The translations under genes and the position numbers were made by a program. The notes beneath the pieces were generated by a model, which saw nothing but the letters and a program-made list of their open reading frames with translations, ran no database searches and was not told the origin of the DNA. From an uncultured Dehalococcoidia bacterium (GTDB lineage Bacteria > Chloroflexota > Dehalococcoidia > Lucifugimonadales > JADFKI01): a stretch of DNA of 64,000 nucleotides. Location: contig CATQHF010000003.1 of assembly GCA_958295865.1 (NCBI GenBank), positions 310,001 through 374,000 of the forward strand. The letters are read 5' to 3'. Positions 56,582-64,000 of the stretch are shown piece after piece; position 1 is the stretch's first letter; the number at the start of each line of letters is the position of its first letter.

Positions 56582-57985
56582 TTAGGGGCTGCGGATGCGG
56601 GGTTTTTGGGGGGCGCAGATTGCGGAGGGGCGGGCGGCTATGGCGGCGGCTAGCTGCTCAAAGGGGTCATACTTGAGTTGCGGCGGGGGCATGTTTGGCA
56701 GTTGTTCAGGGTCGAGATCTTCTTCTTGGGCGAATTCTAGCGCGAGTTCCGCGTCGAATTTTGCCTGCTCTTCGGGGGTGAGCGGCTCGTAGTAGTAGTC
56801 GACGGTCGGGTCGGGGTCGGAGGGGCCGTAGCCCGCGTATTCTATGTATTCGTCTTGGGGTTCGTCTTGCTGCCGGCTCGGCGCGGGCGGGGCGCTGTCG
56901 GTGTTGGCGGCTTGGGGGAGCCGGGTTTTCTTTGCCAAAGGCGCTGCGCCGGTTTCGCGTTGGTATTCCCGTTCTTCGTCTTCTTTTGCTATGACGTCGT
57001 AGTCCACATCGTCGTATCGGTCGTATTCGTCTAGGAATGCCTGCATTCCGGCGAGCATCTTTTTCTGCCCTACGGATAGGCGGGGGGATTCCTGCTCGCG
57101 GCAGTAGTCTTCGACGTCCTTCCAGGTTACGGCGTCGAAGTTGATGTCCCAGGCGCGGCGCAGGAGCTCTCGCGCGGCTGATATTCTGTGGTGGGCGCTG
57201 AAGCCGTCTTCGGGGTCGCGCTCGGTCATGACATCGAGCAGGAAGCGCACGGCGGCTGTGCCGTTGTCGGTGTAGTCGCGCATGCGCTTGGCGAGGTCGG
57301 TGTGGAGGGTGTCGTAGTCGTTTATGCCGTCGAGTTGGTCGTCGAGGCGGGGGCGGGCTGAGAAGTCGCCGAAGCCTCGCCGCAGCAGTTCCTTTGCCGC
57401 CGCCATTCTGTCGGCGGGGGTGAAGCGGCGCTTCTTGCTGACGAATGGCGCGGGGAGCTGCTTGTCGCGCATAACATCTATGAGGAAGGCGACGATGGTG
57501 TAGCCGTCGGCGGTTTCCTTGCGGATGTGGCGGGCGATGGCGTAGTTGATGATGTCTAGGTGTGTTGGTGGTTGGACAGGCTCACCACGAACAGGATTTT
57601 TCTTGCCTTGCGCGGGGTTCTGTTCACTGCTTGCGGAACCTTGCTCAGCGTGCGTGGGGTTCGGCTTGCCGTAAGTGGAAGTCTGCTTACCATGGACGGG
57701 ATTCGGCTTGCCGTGCGCGGATGCTTGTTCAGCGCGGGCGGGGTTTTCTAGGGCGAGTTCTTCGGGGGTTGGGATTAGCATGTCGTGTATGATGCTTTCG
57801 CCTTGCGCGGGGTCTTGGGGGTCGTCGTAGCCGTATTTGATGAGTTGCTTGGCGGCGTCTAGGCGGTGGCAGATTTTTGCGTCGGCGGTTTCGCCCTGCA
57901 TGGTGGACACGAGGAATTGTGCGATTAGGTCGCCGTCTTTGGTGTGCTTATGGATTGTGCGCTGGATGGCGGTTCGGATGCACAT
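56582..57985 (-). CDS. Unknown protein with three related helical repeats
   Basis: 467 aa. Three ~50-residue segments share a pattern 'helix-DG-xx-xxFLxxVM-(F/H)xxxxRxxAAxxLLxxG': about 7-53 (TKDGDLIAQFLVSTM, RLDAAKQLIKYG), 145-205 (TADGYTIVAFLIDVM, RMAAAKELLRRG) and 232-280 (TDNGTAAVRFLLDVM, RISAARELLRRA). Between the first two lies a low-complexity stretch with HGKPNP/YGKPNP/AQGKKNP units, and the C-terminal 150 residues are acidic and Pro-rich. The repeat looks like a nucleic-acid or protein scaffold module; I recognise no named family. Confidence 0.6.
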   Translation of the reverse strand: MCIRTAIQRTIHKHTKDGDLIAQFLVSTMQGETADAKICHRLDAAKQLIKYGYDDPQDPAQGESIIHDMLIPTPEELALENPARAEQASAHGKPNPVHGKQTSTYGKPNPTHAEQGSASSEQNPAQGKKNPVRGEPVQPPTHLDIINYAIARHIRKETADGYTIVAFLIDVMRDKQLPAPFVSKKRRFTPADRMAAAKELLRRGFGDFSARPRLDDQLDGINDYDTLHTDLAKRMRDYTDNGTAAVRFLLDVMTERDPEDGFSAHHRISAARELLRRAWDINFDAVTWKDVEDYCREQESPRLSVGQKKMLAGMQAFLDEYDRYDDVDYDVIAKEDEEREYQRETGAAPLAKKTRLPQAANTDSAPPAPSRQQDEPQDEYIEYAGYGPSDPDPTVDYYYEPLTPEEQAKFDAELALEFAQEEDLDPEQLPNMPPPQLKYDPFEQLAAAIAARPSAICAPQKPRIRSP

Positions 57986-58135
57986 GGGAGGGTGTCTTTG
58001 AGGTGGTTAGGGTTTCAGATTTTCAGCGTGTCAGGGGTTGGGGTTTTTGGGTGTTCGGTTTTGTGTGCGAATTATTAGTTCGTATAAATAGTATAGGTAG
58101 GGTTTTGTGTGATGTCAAGGAGGGTTTTCAATTGG

Positions 58136-58265
58136 TATTCTCAATATGTACTGGTATTACAATCTGGGCGGCGTATCAACCGCGCTGGATTCCTGCCTCT
58201 GCTTTCGTAGGGGTGATGTTCTTTCGCAGGAATGACGATTTGATAGTCAGCGCGTATTGAGGATA
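58136..58265. repeat. TATTCTCAA-ended inverted-repeat element, copy 2
   Basis: 130 bp, inverted relative to 25916-26045. It opens TATTCTCAATATGTACTGG, contains CTGGGCGGCGTATCAACCGC and two palindromes with TTTCGCAGGAATGACG, and ends GCGTATTGAGGATA. The gap 57986-58572 contains only this, the next element and AT-rich repeat fragments. Confidence 0.7.
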
Positions 58266-58273
58266 GCCTGAGC

Positions 58274-58424
58274 GAGAAAATTGCATTGGTACGGTTTAGC
58301 CGTCGATGGGCAAGGATTTTCGCCCCCATCCTAACCTTCCCCCAAAGGGGGAAGGGACAATCACGCCGTCGGATTGCGCTTGACAGCAGGCAACCTTCCT
58401 CCATCAAGGGGGAAGGGACTTTCT
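58274..58424. mobile_element. MITE-like element, degraded right end
   Basis: Left end GAGAAAATTGCATTGGT, then AGCCGTCGATGGGCAAGG, CCCCCATCCTAACCTTCCCC and two GGGGGAAGG hairpins. The right end has decayed to GACTTTCTC. Confidence 0.6.
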
Positions 58425-58572
58425 CCAATTAAGAATTAGGAATTGAGAATTGGGGGCGTGGTGGGTGTTTGTGGGTTGCCGGTTGCGGTTGTGGGGTTGG
58501 ATTGTGGGGGTGGTTCGTCCTTCGACAAGCTCAGGACGCTCACCACGAACGAAAAAAGGGGACTCTTGCCGC

Positions 58573-59919
58573 TCAGAGTGGATAATGCCGCGCGAGGTTC
58601 TCACGATAGTCGGCGTCCCAGGCGATAATCTGGCCTCGGCGCAGCTGCTCTTCAATGGACACGGTGCGCGGCTTGCTCGGATTGGGCGGCGCTGTGCCGA
58701 TTGCGCCTCTTGCTTCCATCGCCTCCACCTGCGCGGCGGGCGTTCCCATCATGTCGCTCAGGATGAAGCGGTTGTGCTGCCCAAGCGTGGGCGCGGCGGC
58801 GCGCAGTCCGCCGGGCGTCTTGGAGAACTTCCAAGGTCTGCCGGTGTAGGGCAGTGGAGGGATGCCCGTACTCGCATGGTGTTCTGCGACTTCGTAGAAG
58901 CCGCGCTCTTTCAGATGGGGATTGAACAGAAGCCCCTTGCCGTCCAATACCGCCCCGGCGGGAACCCCTTTCGCCTGCAATGCGTTCATGAGCGCGTACT
59001 GCTCATGCGCGGCGGTCGCCTCGCACAGCAGCGCGTCGAGCGCATCGCGGTTCTTCCAGCGCGAGGGCGCATCCGTGAAGCGGGCGTCGGCAAGCCAAGC
59101 TGGGCGTTCCAGCGTCTCGCAGAGCGCATGCCACTGCTCATCGGTCGAGACGGCGATGGCAATCCACCTGTCATCGCCCGCGCACGGGTAGCAGCCGTGC
59201 GGCGACATCATAGCGTCCTGATTGCCGATGCGCTCGCCGATGCGCCCGTTCACGGTGTAATCCATAATCGCTTCGGGGATGGTCGAGGTCAGCGTTTCGG
59301 ACTGCGAAATGTCGATGAACTGCCCCTTGCCGGTGCGCGCGCGGTATGCGAGCGCCGCCATAATAGCGAACGCGGTGTGCTCGGCTGCGGTATAGTCGGC
59401 GTAGGGTATCTCCGGCAGTACGGGCGCGCCGTCCTTGTAGCCGCTGATGTGCGACAGCCCGGATGTCGCCTCTGTCGTGTATCCGATAGCGCCGTAGTCT
59501 GCCCAAGGTCCGGTGTAGCCGTAGCCTGTGGAGGAGACCATGATGATGTCCGGCTTGATGCGGCGCAGGTCGCCGTACTCCAGCCCGAAGTTTCGCATGA
59601 CGCGCGGCGTGAAGTTCTCGGCGAATATGTCGCTGACGCTCACCAGCTCGCGCAGCGCATCCATGCAGTCGGGGTCGTTCAGCTCCAGCGTGAGGCTGTA
59701 CTTGTTGCGGTTCTGCTCGTAGAAGTTCGCGGCGCGGTCCCAGTATCGCCCATCGCCGCTGTTCTCATAGAGCGAGTGGGTGCGGTAGTTGTCGAGGCGC
59801 GCGCAGGACTCTATGCGGATTATCTCCGCGCCCATGTCGCCGAGCAGCTTGATGGCGTGCGGTATGGCGATGAGCTGCCCCATCTCCACGATACGCACTC
59901 CCGAAAGTGGCAGGTTCAT
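58573..59919 (-). CDS. CaiB/BaiF CoA-transferase family protein (catalytic Asp present)
   Basis: 448 aa, family III CoA-transferase. It begins MNLPLSGVRIVEMGQLIAIP; the motif YADYTAAEHTAFAI includes Asp175, the residue that forms the CoA anhydride in formyl-CoA transferase. GKGQFIDISQSE and a knot-forming second half follow. It transfers CoA between carboxylic acids. The upstream partner gene ends 1 bp before its start, so the two form one operon and probably one enzyme or pathway. Confidence 0.9.
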   Translation of the reverse strand: MNLPLSGVRIVEMGQLIAIPHAIKLLGDMGAEIIRIESCARLDNYRTHSLYENSGDGRYWDRAANFYEQNRNKYSLTLELNDPDCMDALRELVSVSDIFAENFTPRVMRNFGLEYGDLRRIKPDIIMVSSTGYGYTGPWADYGAIGYTTEATSGLSHISGYKDGAPVLPEIPYADYTAAEHTAFAIMAALAYRARTGKGQFIDISQSETLTSTIPEAIMDYTVNGRIGERIGNQDAMMSPHGCYPCAGDDRWIAIAVSTDEQWHALCETLERPAWLADARFTDAPSRWKNRDALDALLCEATAAHEQYALMNALQAKGVPAGAVLDGKGLLFNPHLKERGFYEVAEHHASTGIPPLPYTGRPWKFSKTPGGLRAAAPTLGQHNRFILSDMMGTPAAQVEAMEARGAIGTAPPNPSKPRTVSIEEQLRRGQIIAWDADYRENLARHYPL

Positions 59920-59920
59920 G

Positions 59921-61123
59921 CTAGATAACTCCCGATGCCGTGAGCAGGTTCAGGTCGTCTTTGGACAAGCCCAGCCTGTCGCACAGGATTTCGCGGTTGT
60001 GCTCGCCGAGCGGCGGCGCGGGCGTATCGGCGCGCCAGGGCGTTTCGCTCATGATGAACGGCGCGCCCGGATAGGTTGCCTCGCCGATGACGGGATGCGC
60101 GATGCTGGCGAAGTAGCCGCGCGCCGCGTACTGCTCGCTCGCAAGAACCTCGGCCGGGCTGTGGACGACGCCGTAGATATGCCCGCGCCGCTTGTGCGCC
60201 TCGCGCATCAGCTCGAACTTGCGCCATGTTGCCATGCCCGCCTCCAGCGCCTCTTGGAGCGCTTGGGCGTTGTTGAAGCGGCTCTCGGGCGTGGCGAACG
60301 CCTCATCGCGCAGTTGCGGCGCGCCGATGAAGTCCGCCACGCCGTCCCAATCCACCGCGCCGCCGAAGTGAATGGGGACGATGTAGCCGTCCTGCGCGGG
60401 TACGGGGCTTCGCGGCATGTCGCCGGTGTACTTGGGCTGGCGCTGGCGCGTACTGCCCGCGTAGGTGTAGAGCGATGTGGTGTCGCGCAGCGCGGAGGTT
60501 ACGCACTCTTGGATGGATATGTCTATGCGCTGCCCCGCGCCGCCGAGCTGCCGGTGATACCAGCCAATCAGCGCGGCGGTGGCAGCGTTCGCGCCTGCCT
60601 TGAACTGCGTCTGCCGCAGCGCATGCTTGAGCGGCGCGCGCTCCGCGGAGCCGAAGATGTACATCAGCCCGCCCAGCGCGTAATGCACGATGTCCGCCGC
60701 CTTGTAGTCGCGGTAAGGCCCGCTCTGCCCGAAGTTGGATATGGACACCATCACCAGCGCGGGGTTCACCTTAGTCAGGGCGTCGTAGTCGAGTCCGAGC
60801 GCGGGCATTACGCGCGGCGCGAAGTTCTCCACCAGAATGTCGGCGTCTGCCAGCAGTCTATGGAGCAGCGACCTGCCGGTGGGCGTCTTGAGGTTGAGCG
60901 TTACGCTCTTCTTGTTCGTGTTCAGGTACGCGAACAACAGGCTGCGCTCAGGGTGCGGTTTGTCTTTGGCGAACGGCGGCATGCCGCGGGCGGGGTCGCC
61001 GCGCGGCCGCTCGACCTTGATGACTTCAGCGCCGAAATCGGCGAGCAGCTTGGTACAGTATGGACCCGCTACATGGTGCGTCAGGTCGAGGACGCGCACG
61101 CCTTTTAATGCTCTGTCTGGCAA
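59921..61123 (-). CDS. CaiB/BaiF CoA-transferase family protein (catalytic Asp replaced)
   Basis: 400 aa from TTG 61123 (MPDRALKGVRVLDLTHHVAG). Typical marks are GPYCTKLLADFGAEVIKVER, NTNKKSVTLNLKTPTGR, ILVENFAPRVM and GQRIDISIQE. The position of the catalytic Asp (usually ADxxAG) reads TQFKAG, Gln173. Either it is inactive on its own or it forms a mixed complex with the product of the next gene, which keeps the Asp. First gene of the pair; the divergent D-2-hydroxyacid dehydrogenase gene starts 139 bp away. Confidence 0.88.
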   Translation of the reverse strand: MPDRALKGVRVLDLTHHVAGPYCTKLLADFGAEVIKVERPRGDPARGMPPFAKDKPHPERSLLFAYLNTNKKSVTLNLKTPTGRSLLHRLLADADILVENFAPRVMPALGLDYDALTKVNPALVMVSISNFGQSGPYRDYKAADIVHYALGGLMYIFGSAERAPLKHALRQTQFKAGANAATAALIGWYHRQLGGAGQRIDISIQECVTSALRDTTSLYTYAGSTRQRQPKYTGDMPRSPVPAQDGYIVPIHFGGAVDWDGVADFIGAPQLRDEAFATPESRFNNAQALQEALEAGMATWRKFELMREAHKRRGHIYGVVHSPAEVLASEQYAARGYFASIAHPVIGEATYPGAPFIMSETPWRADTPAPPLGEHNREILCDRLGLSKDDLNLLTASGVI

Positions 61124-61261
61124 TGTATCGGTATTCGCTATCAGAATCTTGCTGTCCGCATAAGTATAACATGCGGCGGCTCGCGCCTTTGCGCCTCATC
61201 CGCTTATCGCATATAATCAGCCCTGTAAATCAAGACTAAACCAAGCAATTAGGAGAGTTCA

Positions 61262-62236
61262 ATGGCAGCGAATATCGCATACCTTGCCCCGAATGGAGAC
61301 CTGCTCGAATCGTTCCAGAACGCCGCTTCGGATGGCGCGGATATAAAGTGGGTTGACTCCACGCAGTCCGTCGAGCAGCAGGCGGAAGACCTGAAGGAAG
61401 TGGCGGCCGTAATCGTGTCGCCGAGCGTGTACTCGGTCGAGCTGGCGCGCCTGACGCCGAGCGTGCGCCTCGTTCAGACTACCAGCGCGGGGACGGACAT
61501 GATAGACAAGCAGACGCTGGGCGAGCTTGGCATTCGCGTCGCCAACAACGGCGGCGGCAACGCGGTCTCCGTCGCGGAGCATACCATCACGCTGCTGGTG
61601 AGCGTATTCCGCAAGATGCAGTTGCAGTTCAACGCGGTCAAGGCGGGCGAGTGGGCGGGCGACATTCGCGGCGACTGGTTCTCGCAGGCGCATGAGATCG
61701 CGGGCAAGACGGTCGGCATCATCGGGCTTGGGCGCATCGGCTCGCGCGTGGCGCGGCGATTGCAGGGCTGGGAGTGCGAAATCGTGTACTACGATGAGGT
61801 GCCCATCGACGCGGAGGTGGAGGCGGAGCTTAACGCCACGCGCATGCCGATGGATGAGTTGCTTCAGACGGCGGACATCATTACGCTGCATGTGCCGCTC
61901 AATGGCAGCACGACGAAGCTGATAAGCGACCGCGAGTTCGACTTGATGAAGCCGTCCGCGGTGCTCATCAACGCCTGCCGAGGCCCGGTTGTGGACGAGG
62001 CGGCGCTGCTGCGCGCCATCCAAGAGAAGAAGATTATGGCGGCGGGGCTAGATGTGCTGGAAGAAGAGCCGACGCCAACCGACAACCCGCTGTTTGGGTT
62101 CGACAATGTGCTGATTACGCCGCATCTGGCGTCGTTCACGCAGGAGTCGGGGGAGCGCAGCCGCGAGTTCGCCATGTACAACACCGCCAGAGTAGCGCGC
62201 GGGGAGGATCCCGAGTCCATCGTGCTGCCCGACTAG
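61262..62236 (+). CDS. D-2-hydroxyacid dehydrogenase family protein
   Basis: 324 aa NAD-dependent dehydrogenase. Cofactor motif VGIIGLGRIGSRVARRL at about 145; the catalytic Arg is in NACRGPVVDEAALL, the Glu in GLDVLEEEPTP and the His in TPHLASFT. N-terminal variation (SAGTDMIDKQTLGE) indicates a glycerate/phosphoglycerate-like substrate but not which. TATAAT (61212-61217) and TTAGGAGAGTTCA give clear signals. It ends overlapping the convergent PHP gene by 4 bp. Confidence 0.92.
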   Translation: MAANIAYLAPNGDLLESFQNAASDGADIKWVDSTQSVEQQAEDLKEVAAVIVSPSVYSVELARLTPSVRLVQTTSAGTDMIDKQTLGELGIRVANNGGGNAVSVAEHTITLLVSVFRKMQLQFNAVKAGEWAGDIRGDWFSQAHEIAGKTVGIIGLGRIGSRVARRLQGWECEIVYYDEVPIDAEVEAELNATRMPMDELLQTADIITLHVPLNGSTTKLISDREFDLMKPSAVLINACRGPVVDEAALLRAIQEKKIMAAGLDVLEEEPTPTDNPLFGFDNVLITPHLASFTQESGERSREFAMYNTARVARGEDPESIVLPD

Positions 62237-62898
62237 GGGTAGGGAACGCCGACTTTCTTTAGCAGTTCCAGCGGGGCGGATTCCAGCAGGCGGTTCGCCT
62301 CGTCCTCGTCCAAGCCCGCGCCGAGCGCGACCTTCAGCGCAAAGTCCCGTGTGAGCAGGTCGTCCGGCTCGTGGGCGTCGGAGTCTAGGACGATGCGCGC
62401 GCCGGCGGCGGCGGCTGTGCGAACCACATGCCCGTTGGCGAAGCCGTGTCCCTTGCGCGCCGACACTTCCAAGAAGATGCCGCGCTCGGCAGCCAGGCGC
62501 GCCTCTTCCAAGGTGATTAGGCCGGGATGCGCGAGGACATCGACATTGGCGGAGCTGACGGCGGCGTAGTTCGTGCCGGGTTCGACGGGTTCGACGACCG
62601 TCTCGCCATGTACATTGACGACCTTCGCGCCCAGAGCGCGGGCGTCCCGCGCCATCGCGTCTATGTCTTCTACCGGCGCGTAGGTTATTTCTACGCCGGG
62701 CAGCGCGAGAATGTCCCATCGCCTGGATGCGGCGGCGCAGTCCTTGACGAGCGTCTTGAGCACGAATTCGAGGTTGCCGGGGCCCACATGGTCGGTGACC
62801 GCCATGGCGCGGTAGCCGTTGTGTATGGCGCGGCGGATCAGCTCGGTCGGCGCGAGTACGCCGTCGCTGAGGAATGTGTGTGTGTGAAAGTCGTACAT
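62233..62898 (-). CDS. PHP-domain phosphoesterase, histidinol-phosphatase-like
   Basis: 221 aa. Metal-site motifs of the PHP family: DFHTHTFLSDG near the start, AVTDHVGPG, LPGVEITYA, VLAHPG, and LDSDAHEPDD near the end. A C-terminal helical part (LDEDEANRLLESAPLELLKK) closes the fold. It could be a histidinol phosphatase or another phosphoesterase. It lies 3 bp after ubiX, in the ubiA-ubiX-PHP operon. Confidence 0.88.
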   Translation of the reverse strand: MYDFHTHTFLSDGVLAPTELIRRAIHNGYRAMAVTDHVGPGNLEFVLKTLVKDCAAASRRWDILALPGVEITYAPVEDIDAMARDARALGAKVVNVHGETVVEPVEPGTNYAAVSSANVDVLAHPGLITLEEARLAAERGIFLEVSARKGHGFANGHVVRTAAAAGARIVLDSDAHEPDDLLTRDFALKVALGAGLDEDEANRLLESAPLELLKKVGVPYP

Positions 62899-62901
62899 CT
62901 G

Positions 62902-63531
62902 CTATCCTCGCGGTCTTGTGGGCGGCCTCGCGGGACCTTCATATCGCATCGAATCGGGTAGGGCGTCGATTAGCCCAAGGCTTGCCAGCGCGCGGTTGAC
63001 CACGAAATCGACCACATCGTCCAGAGATTGGGGTTTCAGGTAGAACGGCGGCTCCGGCGGCAGGATGGTTATGCCAAGACGCGCCAAGGAAGCCATATTC
63101 TCTAGGTGTATAGCGGAGAGCGGCGTCTCGCGCGGCACCAGCGTCAGGGGGCGGCGCTCCTTGATGCAGACATCGGCGGCTCGGCGAATGAGGTTGTCTG
63201 AGAAGCCGTGAGCAATGGCGGCGACGGTTGACATGCTGCATGGCACGATTGCCATGCCGTGCGTGGCGAATGTGCCGCTTGCGATTGGCGCTGCCAGGTC
63301 GCCCGGCGGATGGTAGGTGAAATCGCCCGCGCTCTGCCATTGCTCCAGCGCCTCGCCGAACGAGTGATCCATCTCTTGCTGCCAGACCATGCGCGCCGCA
63401 GATGACGCCGTGGCGATGACTGGCGCGTTCATCGCCAGCAGCGCGTCGATGAGGCGGCTTGCGATTGCAGAGCCGCTCGCGCCGCTTATGCCGACTACTA
63501 CGGGCTTGATGCCTGCTGTCGTTCGGTTCAT
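62902..63531 (-). CDS. ubiX: UbiX-type flavin prenyltransferase
   Basis: 209 aa. It makes the prenylated FMN needed by UbiD decarboxylases. Signatures: VVVGISGASGSAIASRLIDA, the CSMSTVAAIAHGFSDNLIRR segment and LVPRETPLSAIHLENM with the flavin-binding Arg and Glu. Its ATG overlaps the ubiA stop (ATGA), so the two are coupled. A ubiD gene is not in the window. In menaquinone producers UbiX-UbiD handles a late decarboxylation. Confidence 0.95.
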   Translation of the reverse strand: MNRTTAGIKPVVVGISGASGSAIASRLIDALLAMNAPVIATASSAARMVWQQEMDHSFGEALEQWQSAGDFTYHPPGDLAAPIASGTFATHGMAIVPCSMSTVAAIAHGFSDNLIRRAADVCIKERRPLTLVPRETPLSAIHLENMASLARLGITILPPEPPFYLKPQSLDDVVDFVVNRALASLGLIDALPDSMRYEGPARPPTRPRG

Positions 63532-64000
63532 AGCAGCACCGCGATGAGCGTCGCCACAAGCATGGTGGTGGATACATAGGCGTTGATGCGGAAGAACGCC
63601 ATTCCCAGGCTCGACAGGTCGTCGGGCGATACCAGCCTGTGTTTATAGACGAGAAAGGCGGCGGCAAGCACAAGTCCGATATAGTAGGGCCAGCTCAGCG
63701 CTAACCACAGCCCCAGCGCCAGCAGCGCTATCAGCGCCATGGCGTCCATTGCGCGCGCCCAGCGGAACGCGCCCGCGACGCCGAAGCGACTGGCTACCGA
63801 GTGCAGTCCCGCTTGCTTCTGAAAGTCGTAGTCCTGCGTGTGATAGAGGATGTCGAAGCTGCCTGCCCACAGCGCGACCGCAAGCGACAGAAGGACGGGC
63901 TGCCAAGTCAGGCTGCCGGTTACGCCTATCCACGCGGCGGACGGCGCGATGGCAAGCGCCCAGCCAAGCAGCAGGTTCGACGCCCATGTGAAGCGCTTGG
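63528..64000 (-). CDS. ubiA: UbiA-family prenyltransferase (C-terminal part)
   Basis: Only the C-terminal 157 codons are in the window; the start lies beyond 64000. The second Asp-rich motif is visible in DILYHTQDYDFQKQAGLHSV followed by ASRFG, and at least four membrane helices follow, ending VSTTMLVATLIAVLL. It attaches a polyprenyl chain to an aromatic acid in quinone synthesis; UbiA of ubiquinone and MqnP of the futalosine pathway look alike at this level. The following ubiX is translationally coupled. Confidence 0.9.
   Translation of the reverse strand, partial: KRFTWASNLLLGWALAIAPSAAWIGVTGSLTWQPVLLSLAVALWAGSFDILYHTQDYDFQKQAGLHSVASRFGVAGAFRWARAMDAMALIALLALGLWLALSWPYYIGLVLAAAFLVYKHRLVSPDDLSSLGMAFFRINAYVSTTMLVATLIAVLL

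Overview
The window is about 62-65% GC (estimated by eye) and packed with short operons on both strands. It most likely comes from a Chloroflexota genome of the Dehalococcoidia/SAR202 type. That is an inference from gene content: two luciferase-like (LLM) flavin oxidoreductases, a CaiB/BaiF CoA-transferase pair, a D-2-hydroxyacid dehydrogenase, UbiA/UbiX, and many short 'GTCATTCC(C/T)GCGAAAGC' palindromic repeats between genes. I see no rRNA, CRISPR array, phage structural gene or plasmid function.

Layout. 1-3.7 kb: end of a cyclophilin gene and three exported proteins (VWA-domain, lipoprotein, membrane-anchored). 3.8-8.8 kb: a tRNA-CAU, then a minus-strand catabolic-looking operon (Gfo/Idh dehydrogenase, hydroxypyruvate-isomerase family, AceE-like E1, AroQ-like protein with altered active site). 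9-15 kb: aminotransferase, threonine synthase, YihY, MFS and a HELFH protein. 15.5-17.2 kb: a lower-GC orphan gene. 17.2-25.8 kb: SDR, moaD-moaE, tRNA-Ser, miaB, nadA, nadC, a beta-propeller, dtd and an FmdB zinc ribbon. 26-36 kb: purL, a split EamA transporter, purQ, yqeY, gltX, rluD, lspA and MATE. 36.2-38.8 kb: a ribbon-helix-helix gene, a glycine-rich membrane protein and a Uma2 gene between similar hairpins. 38.9-42.8 kb: acetyl-CoA synthetase, LLM oxidoreductase and an alpha/beta hydrolase. 42.9-43.6 kb: a promoter, an RNA that looks like a circularly permuted tRNA, and an unknown 165-aa protein. 43.9-53.2 kb: two inverted IS982-type elements around a segment carrying a methyltransferase and host genes. 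53-64 kb: gmk, a TyrA-like gene, an M50 protease, an A-type Fe-S carrier, a triple-repeat protein, two CoA-transferases, a D-2-hydroxyacid dehydrogenase, a PHP phosphoesterase, ubiX and partial ubiA.

Two results stand out. First, a type II restriction gene is cut in two pieces 7.5 kb apart, on opposite strands, each beside one IS copy. The target duplications are swapped between the two IS copies, and rejoining the pieces restores one reading frame. This shows IS insertion into the endonuclease followed by inversion of about 6.8 kb by recombination between the IS copies; the methyltransferase stays intact, so it is now an orphan. Second, 42980-43070 carries canonical tRNA T-arm and D-arm sequences in reversed order (3' half before 5' half) inside a 13-bp helix that replaces the anticodon loop. 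A promoter sits right in front and a small gene right behind.

The window also holds several families of short non-coding mobile-looking repeats (one with a clear 7-bp target duplication) and a series of enzymes that keep their fold signatures but have lost a textbook catalytic residue (AroQ-like, SDR, alpha/beta hydrolase, TyrA-like, A-type carrier, one CoA-transferase).
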